From: Streptomyces sp. NRRL S-340
Lineage (GTDB): Bacteria; Actinomycetota; Actinomycetes; Streptomycetales; Streptomycetaceae
Reading direction: 5' to 3'
Assembly (NCBI RefSeq): GCF_000720185.1
Contig: NZ_JOIY01000043.1
Location: 1 to 58,322 of the forward strand
DNA: 58,322 bases
In this document: one piece after another, positions 1 through 7,685 of the stretch
How the letters are laid out: every line of letters starts with the position of its first letter
Position numbering within the stretch: the first letter of the stretch is position 1
Made by a program: the position numbers and the translations under genes
The notes under the pieces: model-generated
The model's database searches: none
Told to the model about the DNA's origin: nothing
What the model saw: only the letters and a program-made list of their open reading frames with translations

Positions 1-219
1 CCGCCCGCGCCCCCTCCGCCCCGTACACCGCCGCCTGCACCCGCTCCGGCACCGGAACCGACCCCGACGCCCCGCCCCTCGGTGACTCCCGTCACCTACC
101 CGCGGTACCACACCCAGCCGCACCGGCACGCGCCCCGGCACGCCCCCTCACCGATCACCTACGTCCTGCTCATCGCGGTGCCCGCGCTGGTCGCCGTGGC
201 CGCGCTCCGTCCGCGCTGA
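1..219 (+). CDS. C-terminal end of a proline-rich membrane protein (partial)
   Basis: The frame is open from the first base to TGA at 217-219, so this is the last 72 codons of a gene that starts outside the window. It opens with an extremely Pro/Ala-rich stretch (about 30 residues), passes through a Tyr/His-rich segment, and ends in one hydrophobic helix (YVLLIAVPALVAVAAL) followed by the short basic tail RPR. This is the layout of an exported or surface protein with a flexible linker held by a C-terminal membrane anchor. The gene ends 16 bp before the next start, so the two are probably co-transcribed. No family can be named from this fragment. Confidence 0.6.
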   Translation, partial: PPAPPPPRTPPPAPAPAPEPTPTPRPSVTPVTYPRYHTQPHRHAPRHAPSPITYVLLIAVPALVAVAALRPR

Positions 220-235
220 CCCCTGGAGGCACCCG

Positions 236-1000
236 TTGTCGGAATGGCTTGTTCTCGTCCTGGCGATGCTCGCCGCCTGCGCCGTGGTCGTCGTCATCAC
301 CCTCGTACGCCACCGCACGGCGACCGAGGACGACGACCCCAGTCAGACGCCCGACGTCATCGAGTACATGACGATGTGGATCGGCGTCGTGTACGCCATC
401 GTGCTGGGTCTGGCCATCGCGGGCGTCTGGGAGGCCCGGGTCGCCGCACAGGACCACGTCCAGGCGGAGGCCCAGGCCCTGCACGAGATCTCCGAACGGG
501 TCCGGGTCTACCCGCCAGAGGTACGTGACCGGATCCGGGCCGATGTCAACGCCTATGTCGGACACGTCGTCACCACCGAGTGGAAGAGCATGGTGGACCA
601 CGGCCAGGTCACCGAGCGGGGCGACGAACTGCTGCAGAAGATCCGCGCCGACGTCTCGGACTACCAGCCCAAGTCGGACTTCGAGGCGCAGGCCTACCAG
701 CCGCTCGTCGACCAGGTCACCGCCGCCGACCAGGCGCGCGCGGCACGCTCGGACTCCACCGGGGCGACGATGCCGGGCGTGGTGTGGTTCGGGCTGATCG
801 CGGGGGCGGTGATCACCATCGGCATGGTGTTCGTGCTGCAGATCCGGCGCACCCCGAGAGAACTGGTCCTCGCCGGGCTGTTCTCCGCGCTGATCGCCTT
901 CCTCCTCTTCCTGATCTGGGACTTCGACGCCCCCTACAGCCGGGGGGTCGCGTCGTCGACGGCACCCTTCCTGGACATGTTCCCCGGCGTCACCCGCTGA
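236..1000 (+). CDS. DUF4239-like membrane protein
   Basis: This 254-residue protein has hydrophobic helices at roughly residues 3-24, 47-66, 178-200 and 208-228, with a soluble, charged, helical domain between the second and third (about 70-175). Two helices, a long loop and two helices is the layout of the bestrophin-like DUF4239 family, whose function is unknown. The start is TTG at 236, chosen because TGGAGG lies at 223-228 with seven bases of spacing. It follows the preceding gene after 16 bp. The family call is from architecture and general resemblance, so it is moderately secure. Confidence 0.7.
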   Translation: MSEWLVLVLAMLAACAVVVVITLVRHRTATEDDDPSQTPDVIEYMTMWIGVVYAIVLGLAIAGVWEARVAAQDHVQAEAQALHEISERVRVYPPEVRDRIRADVNAYVGHVVTTEWKSMVDHGQVTERGDELLQKIRADVSDYQPKSDFEAQAYQPLVDQVTAADQARAARSDSTGATMPGVVWFGLIAGAVITIGMVFVLQIRRTPRELVLAGLFSALIAFLLFLIWDFDAPYSRGVASSTAPFLDMFPGVTR

Positions 1001-1223
1001 CGGGCGCTCACCCTCCCGGCGCCGCGGGGGCCTGACACGTCCTCACGCGCAGGTCCCCCGGCCGCAGGAACGCCGTCCCCTGTGCGGCCCACACGGTTGC
1101 CCCGTTCGCCCGGGTACGATCGCGCCCCGGTGCACATCTTCCTAGCGTTTCGATCATCGAGGTGCATTTCAGGCGCACGCGGAAGAGGTCCGCAGCTGCT
1201 CCTCGGGGACCGGAGGATTCACC

Positions 1224-1646
1224 ATGCGCGTGATAGGCGTTGTTTCGGCGGCACTGCTGGGGCTCGGCGCCCTCACCCTCTCCGCGCCCGCGGCCGTCGC
1301 CAGCGGCGGCGACAGCTCCTACGGCGGGGGAAGCGGTGAGGGCCACTCCTACGGTGGCGGCGGTGGCGACAGCCGCTCGTACGGCGGTGGCGGTGGTGAC
1401 AGCCGCTCGTACGGCGGCGGAGGCGGCGGCCGCTCCGACGACGGCGGTGACGACGAGGAGGGCCGCGGCGGCCGGGGCGGGGGCAAGCCGGAGCACTTCC
1501 AGCACGGCGTCCGCGCGGGCGAGGGCGGCACCATCGCCGGCTTCGACCTGAAGGAGGTCGGCATGGGCACGGCGCTCATCGCCGGCTCGGTCGGCGCGGC
1601 GTACTACCTGTCGCGTCGCCGCACCGGCGAGGAAGGCGTCGCCTGA
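1224..1646 (+). CDS. Small exported glycine-rich protein with C-terminal anchor
   Basis: This 140-residue protein begins with a Sec signal peptide (about residues 1-27, cleavage after AVA). A Gly/Ser-rich region follows with repeated SYGGGGGDSR units (about 30-70), then an acidic Asp/Glu/Gly stretch. The C-terminus has a hydrophobic helix (GTALIAGSVGAAYYL) ending in SRRR, as in wall-sorting signals, but no LPXTG box is present. A good GGAGG site precedes the ATG. It resembles the larger glycine-rich protein at 2151-3254 in layout, and a class F sortase lies nearby, so it may be a non-canonical wall-linked protein. That link is inference. Confidence 0.75.
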   Translation: MRVIGVVSAALLGLGALTLSAPAAVASGGDSSYGGGSGEGHSYGGGGGDSRSYGGGGGDSRSYGGGGGGRSDDGGDDEEGRGGRGGGKPEHFQHGVRAGEGGTIAGFDLKEVGMGTALIAGSVGAAYYLSRRRTGEEGVA

Positions 1647-1663
1647 CGCCGCCGGCCGTCGGC

Positions 1664-1709
1664 ACATGTCTTCGCCCCGGACCCGCGCGGGTCCGGGGCG
1701 AAGACATGT
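1664..1709. terminator. Perfect 46-bp palindrome, probable bidirectional terminator
   Basis: Two 23-base arms are exact reverse complements with no loop bases (left arm starts ACATGTCTTCGCCCC). It starts 18 bp after the stop of the gene at 1224-1646 and lies between convergent genes, which suits a bidirectional terminator. Confidence 0.65.
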
Positions 1710-1802
1710 CCACGAGACGGACAAGGGGAAGGCGGGGCCGGGGGGAGGAAGCGGACGGACGCCCAAGGGTCAGAGGGCGGAAGGCAGGGCGACAGGGGGC
1801 AA

Positions 1803-1829
1803 GGGACAGGGGACAGGGGACAGGGGACA
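1803..1829 (+). repeat. Tandem GGGGACA heptamers
   Basis: One GGGACA unit is followed by three exact GGGGACA units, embedded in a longer purine-rich run (about 1740-1860). This is a short microsatellite without evident coding role. Confidence 0.7.
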
Positions 1830-1876
1830 GAAAGCAGAGGAACACGGAGGGCGTCGGATGGGGGCGGCTCGTCTCC

Positions 1877-1929
1877 GGGGCCGCCGGTCCCGGTCTCCGC
1901 CCCGTGCGCAGGCCGGGACCGGCGGCCCC
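1877..1929 (-). terminator. 17-bp stem-loop downstream of the glycine-rich gene
   Basis: Arms 1877-1893 and 1913-1929 are exact reverse complements (GGGGCCGCCGGTCCCGG and its complement) around a 19-base loop. It lies about 220 bp downstream of the minus-strand gene ending at 2151. A terminator role is likely but not certain. Confidence 0.5.
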
Positions 1930-2150
1930 GGGCCGGGAGCGCCGGCGACGGCCGTGCCGCACGGAGTCGCGCGGCGTCAGCCGTACTTCTGGGCCCTCTC
2001 CGGGCCCTCCCTCGGCTTCCCTCAGCCCTCTCTCAGACACACGTCTCTCGGAACACTTCTCGACAGGGGCCACCGGCACAGCGCTCCACCGCCGGGCGTC
2101 AGCCGTCCCCTGGAACCAAGGCGTCAGCCCGGCACCTGCCCCGCCGGGCG

Positions 2151-3254
2151 TCAGCCGCGCCTCTGGGGACGGCGGCGCGTCCAGAAGACGCCGCCGCCGA
2201 TGGCGCCCGCGGCCAGCAGCCCGCCACCGATGGCGACGTCCGCCTTGGTGGCGCCGGTCTTCGTGGCGCCGCCGAGCCCGCCACGGACGCCGCCGACCAC
2301 GGTGAACGCCCCGGGGCGGGTCAGGGTGCGGCCGGCGCACTCGACCGTGATCTCGTAGGTGCCGGGCCGGACGTCCTGACGGATCGTCACCACGCCCCGT
2401 GCGATCTCACCGGCGCCGTTGAAGGGGCGCAGCGGGGTGCGCGCGAAGGCGCCCGACACTGCGGCCCCGTCGGTGCGGCAGCCCTGCACCGTGATCGCCA
2501 GTTGACCGCCGCGGGCGATCGCACCGGGCAGGGCCTGGATGTTGCGGATGCCGTCGGCGCCACCGCCCGGCCCACCACCCTGACCGCCGCCCTGACCGCC
2601 ACCGGGGCCACCGCCCGGACCGCCTCCCACTCCGCCGAACCCACCGCCCTGACCGTTGCCCGGGCCGCCGCCGCGGCCGAACTCACCGCCGTGGCCATGG
2701 CCGAACTCACCACCACGGCCATGGCCGAACTCACCGCCGTGGCCTTGTCCGAACTCGCCTCCGTGGCCGTGCCGCGGCCCCCGGTCCGGACCCCGTCCGA
2801 AGTTGCCGTCCGGTCCCCGGCCGAAACCACCGACCTGGCCGTTGCCCGGCCCGCCGCCCGCCTGGCCGTTGCCGAAACCGCCCCCCGGTCCGTTGCCCGG
2901 GCCACCTCCCGGACCGCCGCCCGGACCGCCACCGGGGCCACCGCCCGGACCGCCTCCCACTCCGCCGAACCCACCCCCCTGCCCATTGCCGGGACCACCG
3001 ATCTGCCCGCCTCCGAACCCTCCCCCCGGACCACCGATCTGCCCGCCGCCGAACCCTCCCCCCGGACCACCGACCTGACCGTTCCCCGGGCCACCGACCT
3101 GACCGTTCCCCGGGCCGCCGACCTGGCCGCTGCCCGGTGCGACGTCCCAGCCGCCCGGGGCATCGCCGCCCTTCGCTACAGCCACCGGGGCGGCCAGCCC
3201 TACGGCGGCGACGGCGGCCACCAGGACCGCCAGAGGGGTGCGAGTGATGGACAT
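2151..3254 (-). CDS. Exported glycine-rich repeat protein with C-terminal membrane anchor
   Basis: This 367-residue protein has a Sec signal peptide (residues 1-27, AVAKGG). Residues about 30-225 are a Gly-rich repeat field with units GQVGGPGN, FGGGQIGGPG and HGHGGEFG. Residues about 230-320 form a compact domain beginning IRNIQALPGAIARGGQ, with two Cys (QGC and VEC) and a beta-rich pattern. The C-terminus is a hydrophobic helix followed by TRRRPQRRG. There is no LPXTG. The ATG is preceded by GGAGG. It is divergent from the class F sortase 330 bp away, which suggests wall or envelope localisation. The role of the folded domain is unknown; it may be a surface or spore-wall component. Confidence 0.8.
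   Translation of the reverse strand: MSITRTPLAVLVAAVAAVGLAAPVAVAKGGDAPGGWDVAPGSGQVGGPGNGQVGGPGNGQVGGPGGGFGGGQIGGPGGGFGGGQIGGPGNGQGGGFGGVGGGPGGGPGGGPGGGPGGGPGNGPGGGFGNGQAGGGPGNGQVGGFGRGPDGNFGRGPDRGPRHGHGGEFGQGHGGEFGHGRGGEFGHGHGGEFGRGGGPGNGQGGGFGGVGGGPGGGPGGGQGGGQGGGPGGGADGIRNIQALPGAIARGGQLAITVQGCRTDGAAVSGAFARTPLRPFNGAGEIARGVVTIRQDVRPGTYEITVECAGRTLTRPGAFTVVGGVRGGLGGATKTGATKADVAIGGGLLAAGAIGGGVFWTRRRPQRRG
2575..3135 (-). repeat. Glycine-repeat minisatellite inside the coding sequence
   Basis: Imperfect in-frame repeats of 15-36 bp encode the GGPGG, GQIGGPGGGFG and HGHGGEFG units of the protein at 2151-3254. Some blocks are near-identical over tens of bases (for example around 2585-2650 and 2920-2985), so slippage and length variation are expected. 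Confidence 0.75.
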
Positions 3255-3584
3255 GTGTTCCTCCGCGGAAGGCGCCCCGGGGGCCCGTACCCGGTCGATC
3301 GGCGAGAAAGCACCTCCGGGAAAAACCCTCGGATGCCCAGTTCAGGGGCGCATTTCGGCACTCGTCCGACCTGGTGAGCCATTCCCCCGGTGAATTGACC
3401 CAGTTGGATATCGCCGCAGGTCACCGGTTGTCATAAAGCCCCCGTACGGCGCGACTCGGATGGCGCACGGAAATCCGGCCCGCCACCCGTTCGCGTCCTC
3501 CCCGTCGCCGGTTCCGTACACGGGACTTAGCGTGCTGCTGTGCGCGAACGACGCGGTGGCGGCCGCATCGAGAGGGGATGGCGA
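3255..3584. other. Divergent promoter region of the glycine-rich gene and the sortase
   Basis: This 330-bp stretch separates two divergent genes and must carry promoters for both. It holds TTGACC at 3396-3401 on the plus strand, but I could not assign a convincing -10. I see no gene. Confidence 0.4.
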
Positions 3585-4274
3585 ATGTCTGCGAGCGGGC
3601 TGTCCGGAATCGTGGAAGAGGAGGAGCCGCAGCCGCGGCGGAAGCGTGCCCCGTGGGGTGTGATAGCGCTGGTCCTGCTCGCCGGGCTCGCTCTCATCCG
3701 CAACGGCTCCGGAGAGTTCGACGCCGGTCCGCCGCAGCCCGCGAAGGCGGCGGCCCCGGACGTCAGCCGTCCGCCCAGCGCCGCGCCGGCCACGGACCCG
3801 ACCGCCGGGCCGTCGCTGCCCGAGTCGGTGCCCGACCGGGTCCGGATCCCGCTGATCCAGGTCGACGCGCCCATCACCCCGGTCGGGGTGGACTCCGACG
3901 GCTGGGTGGCCGCTCCCCCGCCGGACGACCCGAATCTGGCCGGCTGGTTCAACGGCGCCGTCACGCCCGGGGAAAAGGGAACCGCCGTCGTCGTGGGCCA
4001 TGTCGACAACAAGATGGGCCCGGCGGTCTTCTACGGACTGGGTGCCCTGAAGAAAGGGAACCACGTAGAGATCCACCGCGAGGACGGAAAGACGGCGGTT
4101 TTCGAGGTGTACGGCGTCGAGGTGTTCGAGAAGAGCGACTTCCCCGGCGACCGCGTGTACGGCTCGAAGGGCACCCCGGAACTGCGGCTCATCACCTGCG
4201 GCGGCGATTACACCAAGCAGACCGGATATCAGGGCAACGTCGTCGTCTTCGCCCGCCTGGTCGAGGTCCGCTGA
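3585..4274 (+). CDS. Class F sortase
   Basis: This 229-residue protein is a cysteine transpeptidase expected to join or process surface proteins at the outer membrane face. An N-terminal cytoplasmic stretch (1-22) is followed by one membrane helix (about 23-39), a Pro/Ala-rich linker (45-85) and the sortase barrel. The catalytic set is visible: His139 in VVVGHVDN, Cys205 in LITCGGDY and Arg224 near the end. This is the short actinobacterial class F form. The start is ATG 3585, preceded by GAGAGGGG; a GTG 45 bp upstream lacks a good site. The glycine-rich exported proteins upstream are candidate partners, although they lack LPXTG. Confidence 0.9.
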   Translation: MSASGLSGIVEEEEPQPRRKRAPWGVIALVLLAGLALIRNGSGEFDAGPPQPAKAAAPDVSRPPSAAPATDPTAGPSLPESVPDRVRIPLIQVDAPITPVGVDSDGWVAAPPPDDPNLAGWFNGAVTPGEKGTAVVVGHVDNKMGPAVFYGLGALKKGNHVEIHREDGKTAVFEVYGVEVFEKSDFPGDRVYGSKGTPELRLITCGGDYTKQTGYQGNVVVFARLVEVR

Positions 4275-4330
4275 ACGCCCCGGGCCGCCCCGGCGCGGCG
4301 GCGTCCGCGGCCGGGCGGGCCCGTTCCGCG

Positions 4331-5176
4331 TCAGGTGTACGTGCGGCGCGGCACGGTGAAGCGGTAGCCCTCGTCGAGCAGTCTGGGCAGGTACTTGCGC
4401 AGGGCGCGGACGGTCTGCGACCGGTCGCCCCCGGCGTCGTGGGAGAGCACCACGACGCCGGGGGCGGCGCCGCGCTCGACGCGGCGCACGATGGTGCTGG
4501 TGCCGGGGGTGGTCCAGTCGAGACTGTCCACGGTCCAGGCCAGCGGCTCCATGCCCATCTCGGCGTTGAGCTGGAAGACGTTGCGGTTCCACGCGCCGTA
4601 GGGGGCGCGGAACCACAGCGGCCGCTCGCCGTAGGCCTTCTCGATGACGTCGCTGGTGCTCTCGATCTCGTCGCGGATCTCGCTGCGGCTGAGCTGGGTG
4701 AGCAGCGGGTGGGTCCAGGTGTGGTTGCCCACGACGTGGCCCTCGTCGGCCATCCGGGCCAGCAGGTCCCGGTTCCAGTCGGCCATCTCGCCGCACACCA
4801 TGAACGTCGCCCGGATGTCGTACTTGGCCAGGGTGTCCAGGACGTGCGGGGTGTAGTCGGGGTTCGGGCCGTCGTCGAAGGTGAGCAGCATGGTGTTGCC
4901 CCGGCCGGAGAAACGCAGGATGGGGGCGGTGCGCACCTTGGTCGGCAGGGGCCGGGCGCGCTGGGGGACGTCGCCGGTCAGCGGGCGGAGCCGGTAGGCG
5001 GAGGGTTTGAGGGCGCTGCGCGCCTGGGGGCCCGCGGCGGGGGCGGGGGCTGCCGCCGGGGTGCCGGAGGAGCCGGAGAGCAGCAGGCCGGCCGTGCCGG
5101 CCGCGCCTGCCGCACCGAGGGCGGCGGCCCCGGCGAGCATGGCCCGGCGCCGCGTGAACAACTGATCCTTCTGCAT
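4331..5176 (-). CDS. Exported polysaccharide deacetylase (NodB domain)
   Basis: This 281-residue protein starts with a twin-arginine type signal (RRRAMLAGAAALG) and an Ala/Pro-rich linker up to about residue 60. The NodB domain carries all expected motifs: TFDDGPNP (catalytic Asp and metal Asp), HVVGNHTWTH (metal His pair), RAPYGAWN, DWTTPG and VVLSHDAGGD. Such enzymes remove acetyl groups from chitin oligomers, xylan or peptidoglycan outside the cell. It converges with the sortase gene (56 bp apart) and is divergent from the universal stress protein. Substrate cannot be read from the sequence. Confidence 0.9.
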   Translation of the reverse strand: MQKDQLFTRRRAMLAGAAALGAAGAAGTAGLLLSGSSGTPAAAPAPAAGPQARSALKPSAYRLRPLTGDVPQRARPLPTKVRTAPILRFSGRGNTMLLTFDDGPNPDYTPHVLDTLAKYDIRATFMVCGEMADWNRDLLARMADEGHVVGNHTWTHPLLTQLSRSEIRDEIESTSDVIEKAYGERPLWFRAPYGAWNRNVFQLNAEMGMEPLAWTVDSLDWTTPGTSTIVRRVERGAAPGVVVLSHDAGGDRSQTVRALRKYLPRLLDEGYRFTVPRRTYT

Positions 5177-5429
5177 GACTCATCAGTGACCGGACGGTCC
5201 CTGCGGCACCGGTACGGCGGCACGAAAGCACCCGCCCGGCCCAGTTGGCGGCGGCCGGCGGGCCGCCGTGGTCCCGCCCGGCCCGATCGGCGGAGTCCGG
5301 TGGCCCGTCCCCGGCCGCCGCGCCGCCCCGGCCGCCGGCGGCGCATCAGGGGGACGGCGGCGTCCGACGGTCTTCCGACCGCACGTGTCCACGGCGGAGG
5401 CCTGCGCCGCAGGAGCGCGGCGGGTTTCC

Positions 5430-5450
5430 GGGGCTCCCCGGAAGAGCCCC
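5430..5450 (+). promoter_or_regulatory. Small stem-loop upstream of the stress-protein gene
   Basis: GGGGCTC and GAGCCCC form a 7-bp stem with a seven-base loop, just upstream of the candidate -10 element. It could be an operator or a weak terminator. Confidence 0.35.
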
Positions 5451-5467
5451 GGAGGAGGACGTTCCGA

Positions 5468-5473
5468 TAAGCT
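5468..5473 (+). promoter_or_regulatory. Candidate -10 element giving a leaderless mRNA
   Basis: TAAGCT fits the actinobacterial TANNNT pattern and ends seven bases before GTG at 5481, so transcription would begin at or next to the start codon. The nearest AGGAGG (about 5453-5458) is 22 bases from the GTG, too far to act as its ribosome site. No clear -35 is visible. Confidence 0.4.
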
Positions 5474-5480
5474 ACTCAGC

Positions 5481-5960
5481 GTGACGGAACAGCACGAGGA
5501 GCACGAGCAGCAGGCGCACCGGTTCGAGCGGGGCACCGACGGGCCGAAGGTGATCGTGACCGGGGTGGACGGCTCCGACTCCTCCATGCGGGCCGCCGCC
5601 TACGCCGCCGGTCTGGCCCGGCGTCAGGGCGCGCGGCTGGCCGTCGTGTACGTGCAGCCGGTGATGTCGGCGGGGGCGGCCATGGGCGCGCCGGTGGCCG
5701 AGACGACCGACGAGATCGCCGAGGACCTGGTCCAGCAGATCCGCGAGGCCGCCGAGCGGCTGAAGGGGATATTCGAGGTCCGCTGGGAGTTCCACACCTT
5801 CCGCGGCGATCCGTACAACGGCCTGGTGACGGCCGCCGACGAGCTGAAGGCGGACGCGGTGGTCGTCGGCGCCTCCGAGCAGGCCGGCCACCGGATCATC
5901 GGCTCGGTGGCGGTGCGCCTGGTGAAGGCGGGAAGGTGGCCGGTGACGGTGGTCCCGTAG
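5481..5960 (+). CDS. Universal stress protein (UspA fold)
   Basis: This 159-residue protein has one Usp domain. The first beta strand ends in VTGVDGSDSS with the nucleotide-binding Asp, and the C-terminal part has the ATP-binding loop pattern VVVGASEQAGHRIIGSVAVR, close to G-2X-G-9X-G(S/T). Such proteins act in the cytoplasm in stress or dormancy responses by binding ATP. The frame is open for 71 codons upstream, but residue composition and domain boundary favour GTG 5481. The start may be leaderless. It lies 117 bp before the permease on the same strand. Confidence 0.85.
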   Translation: MTEQHEEHEQQAHRFERGTDGPKVIVTGVDGSDSSMRAAAYAAGLARRQGARLAVVYVQPVMSAGAAMGAPVAETTDEIAEDLVQQIREAAERLKGIFEVRWEFHTFRGDPYNGLVTAADELKADAVVVGASEQAGHRIIGSVAVRLVKAGRWPVTVVP

Positions 5961-6077
5961 CGGGGCCCGCCGTGACCCTGCGGCCGGTGGGGCGTGCGTG
6001 GCGTCTTCCGTACCCGGCGGCGCTGGGCCATCATGATCCGCCGTCAGCCGTTTGCCGTCTGCGAAGAGGTGAGGCGC

Positions 6078-7505
6078 ATGGCCGGGCTCCGTATGGGCGA
6101 GGGCATTCTCCGCCGTAAACCCATCGAACACATCGAGGAGACGGAAGCCGGCGAGGGACCGAAACTCGAACGCTCGCTCGGCTTGTGGCAGCTCACCGCG
6201 ATCGGCGTGGGCGGCATCATCGGCGCGGGCATCTTCACGCTGGCCGGCACGGTGGCCAACGGCACGGCCGGTCCGGCCGTCCTCGTCTCCTTCCTGATCG
6301 CGGGCGTGGCCAGCGCGTGCGCCGCGCTGTCGTACGCGGAGTTCGCCGGCCTGATCCCGAAGGCGGGCTCCGCCTACACGTACGGGTACGCGGTCCTCGG
6401 CGAGTTCGCGGGCTGGTTCATCGGCTGGGACCTGCTGCTGGAGTACACGGCGATCGTGGCGGTGGTCGCCATCGGCATCTCCGGCTACTTCAGCTTCCTC
6501 GTCGAGGACATGGGCGCGCACCTGCCCGCGTGGATGCTGGGCGCGCCCGGCACCGGGTCCGGGCACCGGGTCGATCTGTTCGCGGCGGTGCTGTGCCTGC
6601 TCATCGCCTGGCTGCTGAACCTCGGCATCCGCAACGCGGCCCGTTTCGAGATGATCGTGGTGGTGCTGAAGGTCATCGTGGTGCTGGTGGTGATCGCTGT
6701 GGGTGTGTTCCACATCCACAGCGCGAACTACCACCCGTTCTTCCCGTACGGGGTCGGCGGGGCCTTCACCGGCGCGGCGACCGTGTTCTTCGCGGTCTTC
6801 GGGTACGACGCCATGTCGACGGCGGCCGAGGAGTCCAAGGACGCCCAGCGGCACATGCCGAAGGCGATCATCTACTCGCTGGCCATCGCGATGGTCCTGT
6901 ACGTGGCGGCCTGCCTGGTGCTGACCGGGATGCAGAAGTACAAGGACATCGACAAGGAGAGCGGCTTCGCGACGGCGTTCAAGTCGGTGGGCCTGAACAG
7001 GCTGGCGGACGTGATCGCGGTGGGCGCGATCATCGGCATCCTCACGGTGATGTTCACGTTCATGCTGGGCGTGACCCGGGTGTGGTTCTCGATGTCGCGG
7101 GACGGACTGCTGCCGCGCTGGTTCGCGAAGACGCACCCCACCCGGCACGTGCCGACCCGGGTGACGTGGATCGTCGGGTGCGCCTCCGCGGTGATCGCCG
7201 GGTTCCTGCCGATCGCCGAGGCGGCGGAGCTGACCAACATCGGCATCCTGCTGGCGTTCGTGGTGGTGTGCGCGGCGGTCATCGTGCTCCGTTACAAGCA
7301 GCCGGACCTGCCGCGCGGCTTCCGCACCCCGTGGATGCCGTTCGTGCCGGCGCTCGGGATCGTCTTCTCGGTCTGGCTGATCACGTTCCTGCAGTGGCAG
7401 ACCTGGGTGCGGTTCGTGGTGTGGTTCCTGATCGGCTGTGTGATCTATTTCGGCTACTCGTACAAGCGGTCGGCGCTGGCCCCGCGCCGCGACGAGAGGG
7501 CCTGA
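6078..7505 (+). CDS. APC-superfamily amino-acid permease
   Basis: This 475-residue integral membrane protein has about twelve hydrophobic helices. The first carries the APC signature GVGGIIGAGIFTLAG, followed by AALSYAEFAGLIPKAGSAY and the conserved VFFAVFGYDAMSTAAEESK segment. These features match the cationic amino-acid transporter (CAT/YfnA-like) group, so an amino acid/proton symporter or exchanger is likely. The start is ATG 6078 with AGGTGAGG just upstream; an ATG at 6093 is possible. It converges with the broken CapA-like gene. Substrate is not resolved. Confidence 0.88.
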   Translation: MAGLRMGEGILRRKPIEHIEETEAGEGPKLERSLGLWQLTAIGVGGIIGAGIFTLAGTVANGTAGPAVLVSFLIAGVASACAALSYAEFAGLIPKAGSAYTYGYAVLGEFAGWFIGWDLLLEYTAIVAVVAIGISGYFSFLVEDMGAHLPAWMLGAPGTGSGHRVDLFAAVLCLLIAWLLNLGIRNAARFEMIVVVLKVIVVLVVIAVGVFHIHSANYHPFFPYGVGGAFTGAATVFFAVFGYDAMSTAAEESKDAQRHMPKAIIYSLAIAMVLYVAACLVLTGMQKYKDIDKESGFATAFKSVGLNRLADVIAVGAIIGILTVMFTFMLGVTRVWFSMSRDGLLPRWFAKTHPTRHVPTRVTWIVGCASAVIAGFLPIAEAAELTNIGILLAFVVVCAAVIVLRYKQPDLPRGFRTPWMPFVPALGIVFSVWLITFLQWQTWVRFVVWFLIGCVIYFGYSYKRSALAPRRDERA

Positions 7506-7685
7506 CCGGCGGCGCGCGTCCCGGACGACGGCGAGAGCGCGCGGCCGGTGGCGGGGCAGCTGCCGGCCGCGCACGGCCCCCACGGACGGGGGCAGCCCGC
7601 CGGCCGGGCACGGCCCCGACGGGCGGGCACGGCCGCGGGAGGGGTCGGTCCCACGGGCCGGTGTCCGTACCCGCGTGCCCGGCCG

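Larger units (their letters stand above)
1647..2150. other. Intergenic region rich in palindromes and short repeats
   Basis: This 504-bp stretch lies between two glycine-rich protein genes that face each other. I see no credible gene. It holds a perfect 46-bp palindrome (1664-1709), a purine-rich tract with tandem GGGGACA heptamers (1803-1829), a 17-bp stem-loop (1877-1929) and four copies of GCGTCAGCC(G/C) at 1974, 2096, 2121 and 2148. The last copy contains the stop codon of the minus-strand gene. Confidence 0.6.
5177..5480. other. Divergent promoter region, deacetylase / stress protein
   Basis: No gene is seen in these 304 bp. Near the right end a 7-bp stem-loop (5430-5450) and a TAAGCT hexamer (5468-5473) immediately precede the GTG of the universal stress protein. 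Confidence 0.4.

Noticed and set aside
2575..3135. Regular repeats resembling a CRISPR array
   Set aside because: The repeats are in-frame glycine codons inside a coding sequence; there are no conserved repeat units with unrelated spacers.
1224..3254. Canonical LPXTG wall-sorting signals
   Set aside because: Neither glycine-rich protein has LPXTG, LAXTG or a close variant before its C-terminal helix.
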